Below, in pieces: positions 37,233 through 46,850 of a DNA stretch of 64,000 nt. Each line of letters begins with the position of its first letter. Positions within the stretch are counted from its first letter, which is position 1. The notes under the pieces are model-generated. The model ran no database searches. It was not told the origin of the DNA and saw nothing but the letters and a program-made list of their open reading frames with translations. Source of the stretch: an uncultured Luminiphilus sp. (GTDB taxonomy: Bacteria; Pseudomonadota; Gammaproteobacteria; Pseudomonadales; Halieaceae); NCBI GenBank assembly GCA_938091995.1, contig CALKNZ010000004.1, forward strand, positions 1 to 64,000. The letters are read 5' to 3'. The position numbers and the translations under genes are program-made.

Positions 37233-37385
37233 ATTGTTGTCGCTCCATTTGTTAATCGTCAGCATGGCAGGGCGAAATTAGTCTGTCTATCTCCTAATGG
37301 CCGATGGTCTGTTCTTGCTAATTTGTGCGATGGTTGCTAACCGTTTTGGGTTTATTCACTGTGTGTTTGCTGGGAGGTCTTGGTG

Positions 37386-38165
37386 ATGTTGTTGGCTGAT
37401 AAAGTAATTGTGATAAGTGGCGTAGGGCCGGGCCTGGGTAGAACCCTGGCGCTGCAAGCGGCAGCTGTCGGTGCGAGGGTTGTGTTGGGCGCTCGCAACC
37501 AGGACTTTTTGGCGTCGGTTGTGGCTGAGGTTGAAGCTGCGGGAGGGGCTGCTGTAGCTCGGGGCACAGATGTGACTTGCAAGGAGCAATGCCAGGCGCT
37601 TGTAGCCCTAGGGGCTGATACTTATGGCAGGATCGACGGACTCGTAAACAGTGCTTATGTTCACGGTGATTGGGCGAGTATGGATGCGGCTGATTCTGAG
37701 AAATTTGGCGAGGTATTCGATGTGATTTGTCAGGGAGCCATTCGCATGGCTCAAGCCTGCCTGAGTCCTATGCAAAACGGTGGAGGAGGCTCCATCGTGA
37801 ATGTTTCGACACTGTCTACCGTTAAACCCTTTTCAGGTGAGGCAATGTACGCAGCGGCCAAGGGCGCATTAAATGCAGCGACTCGCCACATGGCTCATGA
37901 TTTTGGTCCCATGGGTATTCGAGTCAATGCGTTGCGCATGGGCTGGATTGGTGGCGCTCCGGTTTATGCCTATATCGATCAGCAAGTGGCGGCAGGTGCC
38001 GATCGTGATGTGGTGATGGCTAGCATTACGGATCGGATTCCCTTGCGTGAAATTCCACCTGAGGTAGATTGCGCCAGGGCGATATTGATGTTCCTTTCAG
38101 ATTATTCGAGGGTTGTGACGGGGGCGTCAGTGGATGTTAACGGCGGGGAATACATGGCGCCTTAG
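37386..38165 (+). CDS. Short-chain dehydrogenase/reductase
   Basis: 259 residues from the ATG at 37386, with a GGAGG ribosome site. Motifs: VISGVGPGLGRTLA, NVSTLSTVKPF and YAAAK. The C-terminus is VDVNGGEYMAP. The next gene (SRPBCC) starts 11 bp downstream with its own GGAGG, so they form a two-gene operon. Confidence 0.85.
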   Translation: MLLADKVIVISGVGPGLGRTLALQAAAVGARVVLGARNQDFLASVVAEVEAAGGAAVARGTDVTCKEQCQALVALGADTYGRIDGLVNSAYVHGDWASMDAADSEKFGEVFDVICQGAIRMAQACLSPMQNGGGGSIVNVSTLSTVKPFSGEAMYAAAKGALNAATRHMAHDFGPMGIRVNALRMGWIGGAPVYAYIDQQVAAGADRDVVMASITDRIPLREIPPEVDCARAILMFLSDYSRVVTGASVDVNGGEYMAP

Positions 38166-38176
38166 GGAGGCAGGTA

Positions 38177-38665
38177 ATGTCAGAAGATCCAAGATTGGCA
38201 TTTGATCCGGAAGCGGTTGTTTGCTCTGAAAAAGTGGCGATTGCTGCACCGGCAGAAAAGGTCTGGGAAGTCCTTGTGGACTTTGAACGCTACAGTCAAT
38301 GGAACCCGTTTTGTGTCGAGGCCAGCGGGGTTTTAGCGGTGGGGGAGCCGTTAACGATGAAGCTTAAGAATTATCTTGTGCCCGGTGAATACTTCGACAA
38401 CGTGGAGACGATTTGCGAGATTGATGCGCCGCGCTGCGTTTCATGGTCAGCCCCCTGGCTTGATGCCTGGCCTTATCCGGCACGGCGCGACCAGATCATC
38501 GAACCGGCTGAGCAGGGCGGATGTATTTATTACTCTACCGATGCTTTTTTGGGGCCCTATGGCATTCACGTTATGCGCTTTGCGGGACCATGGGTTAAGC
38601 GTGCCTTTGACGATACGGCGTATGCCTTAAAAGCTTTTGTTGAAGCGCAGGAATCAGCAAAGTGA
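38177..38665 (+). CDS. SRPBCC (START-like) domain protein
   Basis: 162 residues with the SRPBCC opening VAIAAPAEKVWEVLVDFERYSQWNPF. This fold forms a hydrophobic cavity for lipids or polyketides; the function here is unknown. It is co-transcribed with the SDR upstream. A second, distinct SRPBCC protein lies at 52196-52630 with the same core motif (SKYGEWNPF). Confidence 0.78.
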   Translation: MSEDPRLAFDPEAVVCSEKVAIAAPAEKVWEVLVDFERYSQWNPFCVEASGVLAVGEPLTMKLKNYLVPGEYFDNVETICEIDAPRCVSWSAPWLDAWPYPARRDQIIEPAEQGGCIYYSTDAFLGPYGIHVMRFAGPWVKRAFDDTAYALKAFVEAQESAK

Positions 38666-38774
38666 GCTGAGGCTTTATCGAGGCCCTGTGTTGACGGCTC
38701 GAATTGCTTAGAAGTGATGTGCTCAGATGTGCTCAGATGAGCTTTGGAAAATCATGACCGCGAGAAATGTGAAT

Positions 38775-39647
38775 ATGAAAAAGTCAGTGTGTCTGCTGTT
38801 CGCCCTTATTCTGTCTGTAGCGGGGTGCTCTCAAGATGAGGGCGGAAGCCCCGGTCAAACTTCCTCCCATGAGCCTAGTGGTGACGCTGCCGGGTCACAG
38901 TCTATCAAGCTCTATACCTTTGATTGTGGCGACATTGAAGTGTCTGACTTTGACGCATTTTCCTCAAGTGGTGACTACGCAGGGCGCAGTGGTAGTTTGG
39001 TCAATACCTGCTATTTAGTCCGTCACCCCCGGGGAGATTTGCTATGGGACTTGGGCCTGCCCCATGCTTTGTTAGGAGCGGGGCCCCAGCGTGACGGCAT
39101 TTTTACGGTATCTCTTGAGAGCGCATTAACGGACCTTCTAGTGGAAATCGATCTGACAGCAGCCGATATTGAGTTTATGTCGGTCTCTCACAGTCATTTT
39201 GATCATACCGGCCAAGTCGATCTTTTTGCGGATACCGAGTGGCTGGTGCACGAGGATGAGTTTGAATATATGTTCAGTACAGAGGAGGGCAGGGCACAGA
39301 ACATGGCTTTTGCTGATCTCAAGAAAACGACCTTCAGTGGCAACTACGATGTGTTTGGTGATGGCTCCGTCGTGATTCTGGAAATGCCCGGGCATACCCC
39401 TGGGCACACCGCGCTACTAGTCAACTTGCCTGAGAGTGGCGCTGTCCTGCTTACAGGTGATCTCTATCACCGCGCTGAAAGTCGAGAGCTTGGGCGTGTG
39501 CCGCGCTTTAATACCGATGAAGCTCAAACAAGAGCGTCTATGGCGGCCTTTGAAGGACTCGCCACGGAGTTGGGGGCCAAGGTAGTTATTCAGCATGATG
39601 CGGTAGACGTCTCTGTGCTGCCAAAGTTTCCTGCATTTTTGCACTAG
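38775..39647 (+). CDS. Metallo-beta-lactamase-fold lipoprotein (lactonase-like)
   Basis: About 290 residues starting at the ATG at 38775, chosen because it gives a clean lipoprotein signal (KKSVCLLFALILSVAGC); upstream starts at 38727 and 38754 bury this signal. The metal motif SHSHFDHTGQ (HxHxDH) and later MPGHTPGHT and LTGDLYH match the N-acyl-homoserine lactonase-like branch. The location would be a membrane-anchored periplasmic or outer-membrane hydrolase, perhaps opening a lactone or ester substrate after uptake. Confidence 0.8.
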   Translation: MKKSVCLLFALILSVAGCSQDEGGSPGQTSSHEPSGDAAGSQSIKLYTFDCGDIEVSDFDAFSSSGDYAGRSGSLVNTCYLVRHPRGDLLWDLGLPHALLGAGPQRDGIFTVSLESALTDLLVEIDLTAADIEFMSVSHSHFDHTGQVDLFADTEWLVHEDEFEYMFSTEEGRAQNMAFADLKKTTFSGNYDVFGDGSVVILEMPGHTPGHTALLVNLPESGAVLLTGDLYHRAESRELGRVPRFNTDEAQTRASMAAFEGLATELGAKVVIQHDAVDVSVLPKFPAFLH

Positions 39648-39944
39648 CGATAGCGGCTAACCTGACTGTTGGTATTCCGGCAGGTCCATCAGTGCGCCTA
39701 TTGAGCTGACATCAAAGCTAGGCGCTTTATGTTTAAACGCCATCATCTGGTGCATGGACAGCGCAAGGAAAGTAAGAAAAAGTGAAGCAAAGCCAACGAA
39801 AAATTTGTGGCATTCAAAGTGGCTGGCACCGGGTCCGGTTACGACTGCTTTCTACCAACCCGTGTTAAAAGCTGCATCGCAGTACCAACTTATAAGGAAA
39901 TCTTCTTCGACGCTAAAGAGTCTTATCGAGACCTATTGACGTTG
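39648..39944. other. Intergenic region with a possible coding remnant on the minus strand
   Basis: No intact gene. On the minus strand from about 39860 to 39654 one frame stays open for about 65 codons after a TAG, without a good start. It encodes a hydrophobic stretch (FFVGFASLFLTFLALSMHQ) and a polar tail ending PEYQQSG. It could be the end of a lost membrane protein, or chance. No hairpin terminator is visible. Confidence 0.3.
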
Positions 39945-41096
39945 TTAGCTCGGAATGTGACGTGCGATGTAATCCGCGAATTGTGTCTTGAGTTGTGCGT
40001 CTTCCAATCCGAATTCCTCTGCGGTGTAGTGGTGCTCTGGCCGTGCTTCTCTCTGATTGAAAGTGCGCCAGCGCTGCATTTCATAGCGTGTCTCATCGGT
40101 TAGCTCGATCCCTGCAAAAGCGTACAGCTGGCTCAATACTGATTCTGGTTGGCGGATCGAATCTTGAAACTGCAGATCTAAATAGCGGGCCTCAGGATGC
40201 TGGTCTCGATAGCGTTGGGTTGCACTCAAGCCGAGTTGCCATTTCTTCACCCAGTGAGCCGCCATCAGTTGTTTGTTGAGGTTGTCTGTAAACGGGCCCG
40301 CGAGTTCACACATCATACTGGCATAGGAGGGCATGACTTCGTTGGGATGACGGTGGGTTTGAATGACCACGGCATCTGGAAAGGTTTGGAAGAGTTGCTG
40401 CGGATAATGTAAATGATGCGGCGTTTTTAGCAACCAACGGTGACCGAGATCGCCCCTCTGACGCTTCTGCCACTGCAAAAACTGCAGCATCTTGTGCAGG
40501 TAGTCATAGCTTGCCCAGGGATCTTGGTGGTATAGCGCATCACCATATTCCGGGATGCACGCGTAGCACTCAGGTACCGTGCTCATGAAGGAATGCTCGA
40601 TCAACAGTATCTCTTCATCGGGCGCGATAGCATCGATGGGGTGAATCGCGGCGAGGCCTGGCATCGCGGCCAACATGGCGTCGACCTCGGCCTTGGCTAT
40701 CTCGATACGACCATCGTTGGAGACAAAATCTAAGTTCAGAGGTGCGGGCTGCCGCACTTCGTACCATAGAGGCGCCATCAGTTCGATATCGGTGGCAATC
40801 GTTCTATGGAGTAAGGTCGTGCCGGTTCTAGGTAAACCCACAATAACAATAGGGGCCAGCAATTTTTCTTCGGCTATTTCGGGATGTTTAGCTGTCCAAT
40901 CTTCCAAGGCTTTACGATTACGTATTAAACCCAGAAGTCGCGCTTCGTGAAACTGTTCTCCGGCAGAGTTCAGTCTAGCCTCGTGGTTAAGGGCGCTAAT
41001 CAGCGTACCAAGAGGTTCGATAAAGCTTGAGTCTGTGTAATTTCTACTTGATGACTGCTCAAGCCCTTGCTTTAGAAGCTTATCAATATCGATCAT
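39945..41096 (-). CDS. Sulfotransferase family protein
   Basis: 383 residues. The PAPS-binding P-loop-like motif VGLPRTGTTLLHR lies near residue 86, and a second conserved part is PDAVVIQTHRHPNEVMPS (3'-phosphate-binding Arg/Ser region). These match the Sulfotransfer_3 group. The likely reaction is transfer of a sulfuryl group to a hydroxyl, possibly of a sterol-like compound. Its ATG shares one base with the DUF1214 stop. Last gene of a seven-gene minus-strand operon. Confidence 0.83.
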   Translation of the reverse strand: MIDIDKLLKQGLEQSSSRNYTDSSFIEPLGTLISALNHEARLNSAGEQFHEARLLGLIRNRKALEDWTAKHPEIAEEKLLAPIVIVGLPRTGTTLLHRTIATDIELMAPLWYEVRQPAPLNLDFVSNDGRIEIAKAEVDAMLAAMPGLAAIHPIDAIAPDEEILLIEHSFMSTVPECYACIPEYGDALYHQDPWASYDYLHKMLQFLQWQKRQRGDLGHRWLLKTPHHLHYPQQLFQTFPDAVVIQTHRHPNEVMPSYASMMCELAGPFTDNLNKQLMAAHWVKKWQLGLSATQRYRDQHPEARYLDLQFQDSIRQPESVLSQLYAFAGIELTDETRYEMQRWRTFNQREARPEHHYTAEEFGLEDAQLKTQFADYIARHIPS

Positions 41097-42217
41097 TAGG
41101 TATTCGACGAGCCCAAATGCTCGTCGCTCAGGACACTATTGAGAGGGACCACCGAGATTTCTGGGTCTACCTGCTCTTCTGCGCCTACCCAACGGAAGCA
41201 CAGCGTACCCTCCTCATGGCCTGCGGTGGTAATCCAGTTGGCGCTTGCTGGCCTGGCAGCACACAGCACCAGTGTGACGCTGCCGTTGTCATTGATTTCA
41301 GCTTGAGCCTGATTTAACGAGATGCGGTGGTAGCGATAGTCCAGTGATTCCATCCAGTAGTTATCGACCTGAATATTCCAAGTTTGGCACCGAGGTACTT
41401 TGGGCAGCCTGATGACCATGGCCTCATCGGCTTGCAGTTTGAAGTGGCCGTGGTAGTACAGGATGTTGGGATCGCCGCCGACCATTTGACAAAAAGCCTG
41501 ATCCCAAAGGGGAAGCGTGTTGGGGTTCTCAGCGATCTTCTGGCTCCAATCTGCAAACATGCGAGTTGTATTTCTATAAAAGGCGGTCGCCTTTTCGAAG
41601 TGAGCGATTGCAGTCATTAGATCAAGTGCAGCGGGTGCTGCATCAGTATCGAGTCGTTCTATGGTGATTTCAGCTGGCACCTCGAGTTCCCGATGTTTAT
41701 AGGTTTGACGTATCAATAACGACTCACTGTCCTCACTGACTGATAGCCAATTCCCTGATTGCTGCTGCTGGCTGATAATGACCTCGAAGCTGCCATCCGC
41801 CTCGATCACCAGAGTGTTGCCATCGAGGAATCCTGTTTCTACTTGCGTGAAATTTTCGGCGTAGCTGCCTCGGCTAGTGGCCATGCTGATGTAGTCTACG
41901 CTGCCACGGGTGCCTTTCAGACGATATTCGTGGCGGCCGTCGATCACCGCCTTCTGATAAAGGTTGTCGGGGTTATCCGCGCCCAGCTTGATGGTCTGAT
42001 GAGCAGGTCTGTAGAGGATCGGGAAAGCGGGATCATTGAACTCGACGTACCACTCGAGAGCGGCACGTGACATTCTGGAAAGATAGCGAAGACCATCAGC
42101 TTGAGTTTGTTCATCTTGTGGCACGCCGGGGCTGGTTAGAAGATCGCCAGCACCCTTTAAGGTATCGCAAAATTGGTGCCAGGCGGCGCGAGCTCGAGCC
42201 TGAGTTTCAGAGGTCAT
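41096..42217 (-). CDS. DUF1214 domain protein
   Basis: 373 residues, no signal peptide. The C-terminal third (RCQTWNIQVDNYWMESLDYR, then NWITTAGHEEGTLCFRWV) is the DUF1214 pattern, often found with DUF1254 in proteins of unknown function. The N-terminal half is helical and unassigned. It overlaps the upstream SnoaL-like gene by 11 bp and the sulfotransferase gene by 1 bp, so the three are translated together. Confidence 0.75.
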   Translation of the reverse strand: MTSETQARARAAWHQFCDTLKGAGDLLTSPGVPQDEQTQADGLRYLSRMSRAALEWYVEFNDPAFPILYRPAHQTIKLGADNPDNLYQKAVIDGRHEYRLKGTRGSVDYISMATSRGSYAENFTQVETGFLDGNTLVIEADGSFEVIISQQQQSGNWLSVSEDSESLLIRQTYKHRELEVPAEITIERLDTDAAPAALDLMTAIAHFEKATAFYRNTTRMFADWSQKIAENPNTLPLWDQAFCQMVGGDPNILYYHGHFKLQADEAMVIRLPKVPRCQTWNIQVDNYWMESLDYRYHRISLNQAQAEINDNGSVTLVLCAARPASANWITTAGHEEGTLCFRWVGAEEQVDPEISVVPLNSVLSDEHLGSSNT

Positions 42218-42779
42218 CCTGCAGGGTCTCTCTATGACTCACAAGGCCAGGGCCTGCGCCAATTTGGCCGACTTGCAGGCCGTGGTCAGCGCTTTGTAAA
42301 TGCAAATTGGACATCAACGTATATTTTGATTTGCGCATTTTCCAGCCGTCTTCAAGTTTGACGTATTGGTCTTCGTAATAACCACTCATGAGTTGGACTT
42401 GCTTAAGGTCTGTTTCCAGCAGCTGAAAGCGCATCCGCCAGCGGCCTTGGGCTGAGTTAGAGTCGATGAGGGTGATTTCGGGGGCTAGACCGTGATGCAT
42501 GTCGATGTGAGAGGGGTGGCAGGCGAGGGACTCAAAAACCTCAATGAAGCTATCCATGTCGGTGAAGCGGCCAATGAAACCAAAGTCTATCTCAAAATTG
42601 TTTTCATCGAAGCAGGCACGCATACCGGTGGTATCCCGCGTATCGCAGGAAAACCACCAGCGTGCTTTGAGCTGCTTTATGGCCTCTATGTCCTCAAGGC
42701 ACTGAATACGCTGCTCGAGTTCCAAAACGTATTGGCCCGCTATTGCTGCGGCGGTGGCGCCCCATTGACGCCTGGCCAA
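42207..42779 (-). CDS. SnoaL-like / NTF2-fold protein
   Basis: Up to 190 residues. The core DIEAIKQLKARWWFSCDTRD...MRACFDENNFEIDFG is typical of the SnoaL_4 group (cyclases, isomerases and dehydratases with a cone-shaped pocket). No good start is evident: the TTG at 42779 overlaps the decarboxylase gene by 40 bp, and an internal TTG at 42725 would fit the domain boundary better. Ketosteroid isomerase shares this fold, which makes a role on a steroid substrate conceivable. Confidence 0.7.
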   Translation of the reverse strand: MARRQWGATAAAIAGQYVLELEQRIQCLEDIEAIKQLKARWWFSCDTRDTTGMRACFDENNFEIDFGFIGRFTDMDSFIEVFESLACHPSHIDMHHGLAPEITLIDSNSAQGRWRMRFQLLETDLKQVQLMSGYYEDQYVKLEDGWKMRKSKYTLMSNLHLQSADHGLQVGQIGAGPGLVSHRETLQDDL

Positions 42780-43522
42780 CGAGAACCCGATATGGTGTCG
42801 GCAAAGGGCAGAAAGGCTTCAGGGTCTAACGGGGCAGACAAAGTGACCGATCGATCAAGGAAAATGGGCCACCATAGATAAGCCGAGAGCTGTTCTAGCA
42901 TGGGCAATTTCGTGGCGAGGGGGTCCCAGGGGCTGTCTCTCAAGGTCAGCTTCCCCTGTACAGATTCTTGCCAAGCGGTACCGTATTTGCTCTTGACGTG
43001 AACGACGTGAGGTGGGAAATCGTAGCCGGTGGCGGGGCCGCCGATACTTACCGCTCGGGACACTTTAATCCACCACTCGTTTTGCTCCCATTCGGGTTGT
43101 GGACCTGCAGATCCCTCGCTTACCCCTTCAAACTCCAAAAAGGTATAGCCCTGATGTATACAGCGCGCGCGTACCATGGGGCCAATACGATGGTAATCAA
43201 TTTCGGCAGGATACTTTGGCTGCCCGTTGGTTTCCTGGCTAATAAATATGGCGGATTCTTGGTCGATGCCATAGCCCAAAGTGTACTCGCCCTGAATGCC
43301 ATTGAATTCTGCGTTAACCGTAGTAACGACACCGTATTCGGGGACATCGGGAACGGGGAAATTGTAGACCGTTAAGTTAACGTTGGGCTCGCTCCCTACA
43401 GTGATGCCAGGGGGAAGCAGCGCTGCAATGGCCTCGGGGTCAGTGCGATAATGCACTTTGAGCATGGGCCAATTGATGATGTCACCGGTGTTGCCTTGGG
43501 GTGCCTGTGCTGTATCACTCAT
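42740..43522 (-). CDS. Acetoacetate decarboxylase-like protein
   Basis: 260 residues. The motif ETNGQPKYPAEI corresponds to the GxPK region that supplies the Schiff-base Lys in acetoacetate decarboxylase. The openings YRTDPEAIAALLPPG and VNLTVYNFPV are also family-like. The reaction may be decarboxylation or another Schiff-base step on a beta-keto acid. It lies in the operon 26 bp after the SDR gene. Confidence 0.75.
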   Translation of the reverse strand: MSDTAQAPQGNTGDIINWPMLKVHYRTDPEAIAALLPPGITVGSEPNVNLTVYNFPVPDVPEYGVVTTVNAEFNGIQGEYTLGYGIDQESAIFISQETNGQPKYPAEIDYHRIGPMVRARCIHQGYTFLEFEGVSEGSAGPQPEWEQNEWWIKVSRAVSIGGPATGYDFPPHVVHVKSKYGTAWQESVQGKLTLRDSPWDPLATKLPMLEQLSAYLWWPIFLDRSVTLSAPLDPEAFLPFADTISGSRWPGVNGAPPPQQ

Positions 43523-43548
43523 GTTCAGTCCTCTTTTAGAATTATTTA

Positions 43549-44433
43549 TTAGCCTACTGATTCAGGCACTGGAGTCGTTTTCCCAATGATCATGTCTGCG
43601 CGTCGCCGGATTTTCGCTTCATTTTCTTCGGTTAAGGCAAGAAGCCAAAAGTTACCCTCGGGTAGTCCCTGAAGCGCCATAGCCGCCACCTCGTCAGGAT
43701 GGGTTGTTTGCAGGTTGATCCCGTACTCTTCGGCCATGCGTTTCATGTCTTCAACAGAGTTAATCCCTGTTTCATTGCCAACAACGCCTTTATCGAATTC
43801 CTCTGGACGTACACGTCCTGAGTTAAACAAGCCTGTCTCCACGACATGTGGACCGGGGAACAGCGCACTGACCACAACGGGAAGCCCTCCCGCCTGAACC
43901 TGATAATGCAGGTTCTCGGTAATGGTATGCACTGCGGCTTTACTGGCCGTGTAGATGGGCACGTCAGGCAGCACCGCATAGGCGCCATTTCCAGATCCGG
44001 TGATAACCAAGTGGGTTCTCTCGGGGCGCCCTGCGAGGTAGGGCATGAAAACGTTGATGCTATTCACAACGCCCCAAACATTGACGTTAAAACACCACTG
44101 CCAATCTTTCTCAGAGTAACCCCAAATAGGCCCAGCCTCACCCGCACCAATTCCGGCGTTGGCAAACACAAAATCGACTTGATCAAATGTCTCTAAGGCG
44201 CCCTCTAAGACTGCTTGGAGGCTACTGGTTTGCGTTACGTCACAGTGATCCACCCGATGGGGTATGCCCGCTGTTTCCAGGTCTTTGTCAATCGCCGCCA
44301 TCGCATTCTTATCGACATCGCCCACCACAATGTTGCTGCCTGCAGCGCCCAGGGCCATCGCGAGAGAGCGACCTACGCCGCTGGCTCCTCCGGTAATGAT
44401 CGCGGTTTTTCCTGCGAAATAATTAGCTGTCAT
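43549..44433 (-). CDS. Short-chain dehydrogenase/reductase
   Basis: 294 residues with AIITGGASGVGRSLA, the catalytic region ITGSGNGAY...YTASK and a long C-terminal extension. The ATG overlaps the Rieske stop (ATGA), tying oxidation at a ring hydroxyl to the preceding oxygenase. Probable alcohol dehydrogenase acting on the hydroxylated product; the substrate is unknown. Confidence 0.83.
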   Translation of the reverse strand: MTANYFAGKTAIITGGASGVGRSLAMALGAAGSNIVVGDVDKNAMAAIDKDLETAGIPHRVDHCDVTQTSSLQAVLEGALETFDQVDFVFANAGIGAGEAGPIWGYSEKDWQWCFNVNVWGVVNSINVFMPYLAGRPERTHLVITGSGNGAYAVLPDVPIYTASKAAVHTITENLHYQVQAGGLPVVVSALFPGPHVVETGLFNSGRVRPEEFDKGVVGNETGINSVEDMKRMAEEYGINLQTTHPDEVAAMALQGLPEGNFWLLALTEENEAKIRRRADMIIGKTTPVPESVG

Positions 44434-45395
44434 TGGAGGCCCCGCTCACTATTGGGTAGATAAAATTTCCGCACCCACTTTCTAAACAGTACGAGGGTCT
44501 CATCGCCCTTACAGAAAATAGGTTGTTTGCGATGTACCTTGTTTTTCCAGATGGGGTAATCGTCCTGCAGGCCATCGATAATGCCGTTCATCACTTGGTC
44601 CCCTGCGAGATCCGCAATCTCCTTGCGAACCGTCAAGGTCCAACGCAGCAGTGTTTCTTCACGGCTGTAGGGCTGCGCTGAGTTATAGACGATCATCTCA
44701 GCACCGGGGCCGTAGCTGGTGTGCACGGTTGCTAAACCGGGTTGAAACATGGTGGCGTGCAATTCGCCAGGCATGCCACTGGCGTTCATTTCGGCGCGAA
44801 GGTGAACGGCACCGTCCTCTTCGACAGTCACCGATGAGGGGGGCGTTTCGCTTTGCTTGTGAACGTATTGAAAGTGTTCCGGGTCACAGGAGTTCTCCGC
44901 GATATCCTGCACATGGGTGGGTACTAGAAATTCGACTTGCCGTGGGGCGGTCCAATTCTCGTCACCGAGCTGTTCGACTATGGGAACCTGCCACTGTGGT
45001 TCTTCTCCTGAAGGATGAAACCACATGTAGATTTCACCATTGACCTCGCTAGTGGGCCAGTTATTCAGGCGTGCGCGTGATGGAATGTCTTCGCAGTAGG
45101 GAATATGCTCGCAGGCACCGTCGCCGCCAAATTGCCAGCCGTGGAATGGACATTGGATCGATTCGCCAACCACGCGCCCGTTGACGCTAAGGTTTGCTCC
45201 CAAGTGTGGACAGTAGGCGTCGTGAACGCGCACGGCACCTGAGCGTGTTCGGTAAAGCACCAAGTCCCTATCTAGGGCAGATACAGCTTTCACCTCCCCA
45301 ACCTGCAGTTCGTGACTGCGGGCTAATGACCACCAGCCCATAGGAAAGTCGGGTGCTGTATTAGTTTTTGAGTCACAAACTGCAATCAACTCCAT
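44430..45395 (-). CDS. Rieske oxygenase, KshA-like
   Basis: 321 residues. Rieske ligands YCPHLGAN and CPFHGW: the His of the first pair is in CPH, as in the other copies. The mononuclear iron site is ENSCDPEHFQYVHK. It is the third KshA-like oxygenase in the window and belongs to the seven-gene operon, after the amidohydrolase and coupled to an SDR. Confidence 0.82.
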   Translation of the reverse strand: MELIAVCDSKTNTAPDFPMGWWSLARSHELQVGEVKAVSALDRDLVLYRTRSGAVRVHDAYCPHLGANLSVNGRVVGESIQCPFHGWQFGGDGACEHIPYCEDIPSRARLNNWPTSEVNGEIYMWFHPSGEEPQWQVPIVEQLGDENWTAPRQVEFLVPTHVQDIAENSCDPEHFQYVHKQSETPPSSVTVEEDGAVHLRAEMNASGMPGELHATMFQPGLATVHTSYGPGAEMIVYNSAQPYSREETLLRWTLTVRKEIADLAGDQVMNGIIDGLQDDYPIWKNKVHRKQPIFCKGDETLVLFRKWVRKFYLPNSERGLQ

Positions 45396-45433
45396 GATGT
45401 TGTTCCCTCGCGCGTTGTTGTGCTTATTTATTG

Positions 45434-46648
45434 TTAGTTAAAAATGCTAGCTAAAGGTCCGATTTTATCGGCCACGCTGCGCAGATAGCCTTCGTCCATG
45501 CCATAAAACTTCGTAGCATTGCCGCCCAAAATAGCTTTGCCATCATCGACGGGGAAACCCGAAAAGGTCTCGGCAAAATAATGGGCTGTGTTGGGCCAAG
45601 TGCCCTCTGGGTGAGGAAAATCGCTACCCCACATAATCTGTTCCACACCAATTTGGCCCTTGAGATCTAAGTCACGCCTAGGCACACAAGACGCACCGAT
45701 GCCGCAATTGCGAGCGAAGTACTCGCTGGGTGCCATCGACAGGTGTGATCTAAAATCTCCTAGCTTGGCCGAAAAATGAATGTCGGTGTAGTTGTGGTCG
45801 AGCAAACGTAGCCATGACGGCACCATGAACAAAGTTCCCCCTTCAACAACCATTGCTTGAAGCTTGGGAAAGCGCTCAAAAACGCCACCCCAAAGCATGA
45901 AGGTGAGGGGTCGAAACAGCCAGAACATGACCTCTGATACGTAGCAGCCCATGGCGCCTGGAAGAGTGTCACTGGCGTCCACCATAGGGAATTCTGGGCC
46001 GAAGTATTCGTTGACCGGCGCGGGACCGGAGTGGAAGTGCACAACAATGCCCAAGTCCTCGCAGACAGCCCAGAACGGGTCATATTTACGATCATGATAA
46101 GCGGCGTGTTCACCCCACATCGTGGGTAACATGACACCTCTCAGCCCGTTCTCATGGCACCAGCGTGCCGCCTCCACCGCCTGTTCAACATCGAACAATA
46201 GCGGGATAGAGGCGACGCCGACGTGCCGCTTGGGGTCGTTGGCCACGAGTTCCGAGAGCCAGCGGTTGTGGGCCATAGCACCGGCCCACTGAAGCTCTGG
46301 CACGGCGTCTTTCGGTGATAGACCCAATCCAGCCCCAAAGGGCGGTGTATTTTGCTCCGTTATGCCGTCGGGAAAGATGACTTCAGCGGCGATACCATCA
46401 TCGGCCAGCATTTTGCAGCGCTCGTTGTAATCCCATGCACCGGTTAGGGCCTGTTTGATCGGCGCACGCCACGCGTCGTTAATTTCTTTGATTAGAAATT
46501 GTTGTTCAGCTTTGTCCATCATATCCACTTGGACATCAACCGCCATGTCAATGAAGTCATGGTATTTAGTTTCGACATAGGGTTTATATTGGCTGATCGG
46601 TAAGCCAGCATGACAGTCGGTAGAAACAACCAGTAATCGTTCGCTCAT
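45434..46648 (-). CDS. Amidohydrolase family protein (TIM-barrel, amidohydro_2 type)
   Basis: 404 residues from the ATG at 46648 (AGGA upstream); the longer reading adds a 32-residue non-family leader. The N-terminal metal motif reads STDCHAG, with Asp where the first His of HxH normally is. VHFHSG and GSDFPHPEG supply the other usual ligands. Members of this group hydrolyse or decarboxylate ring compounds. Probable first gene of the operon, 38 bp before the Rieske gene. Confidence 0.8.
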   Translation of the reverse strand: MSERLLVVSTDCHAGLPISQYKPYVETKYHDFIDMAVDVQVDMMDKAEQQFLIKEINDAWRAPIKQALTGAWDYNERCKMLADDGIAAEVIFPDGITEQNTPPFGAGLGLSPKDAVPELQWAGAMAHNRWLSELVANDPKRHVGVASIPLLFDVEQAVEAARWCHENGLRGVMLPTMWGEHAAYHDRKYDPFWAVCEDLGIVVHFHSGPAPVNEYFGPEFPMVDASDTLPGAMGCYVSEVMFWLFRPLTFMLWGGVFERFPKLQAMVVEGGTLFMVPSWLRLLDHNYTDIHFSAKLGDFRSHLSMAPSEYFARNCGIGASCVPRRDLDLKGQIGVEQIMWGSDFPHPEGTWPNTAHYFAETFSGFPVDDGKAILGGNATKFYGMDEGYLRSVADKIGPLASIFN

Positions 46649-46850
46649 CGTAGTCTCGTCCTGATAGGTAACTGTAAAAATACAAAAAAGATAATGGTCT
46701 CTGACCTTCGCAGCAATTGTGGAAGTGCCCCAATAACGGCCCAAATAGGCAGTAAGCTACGCTCCTCGTTACGCTGATTTGTGTCCTGCATGGCTAAACC
46801 CACGCAGAATGCTTGCTGTAAATGCCTTACTGAATGCAGGTCTAACCGGA

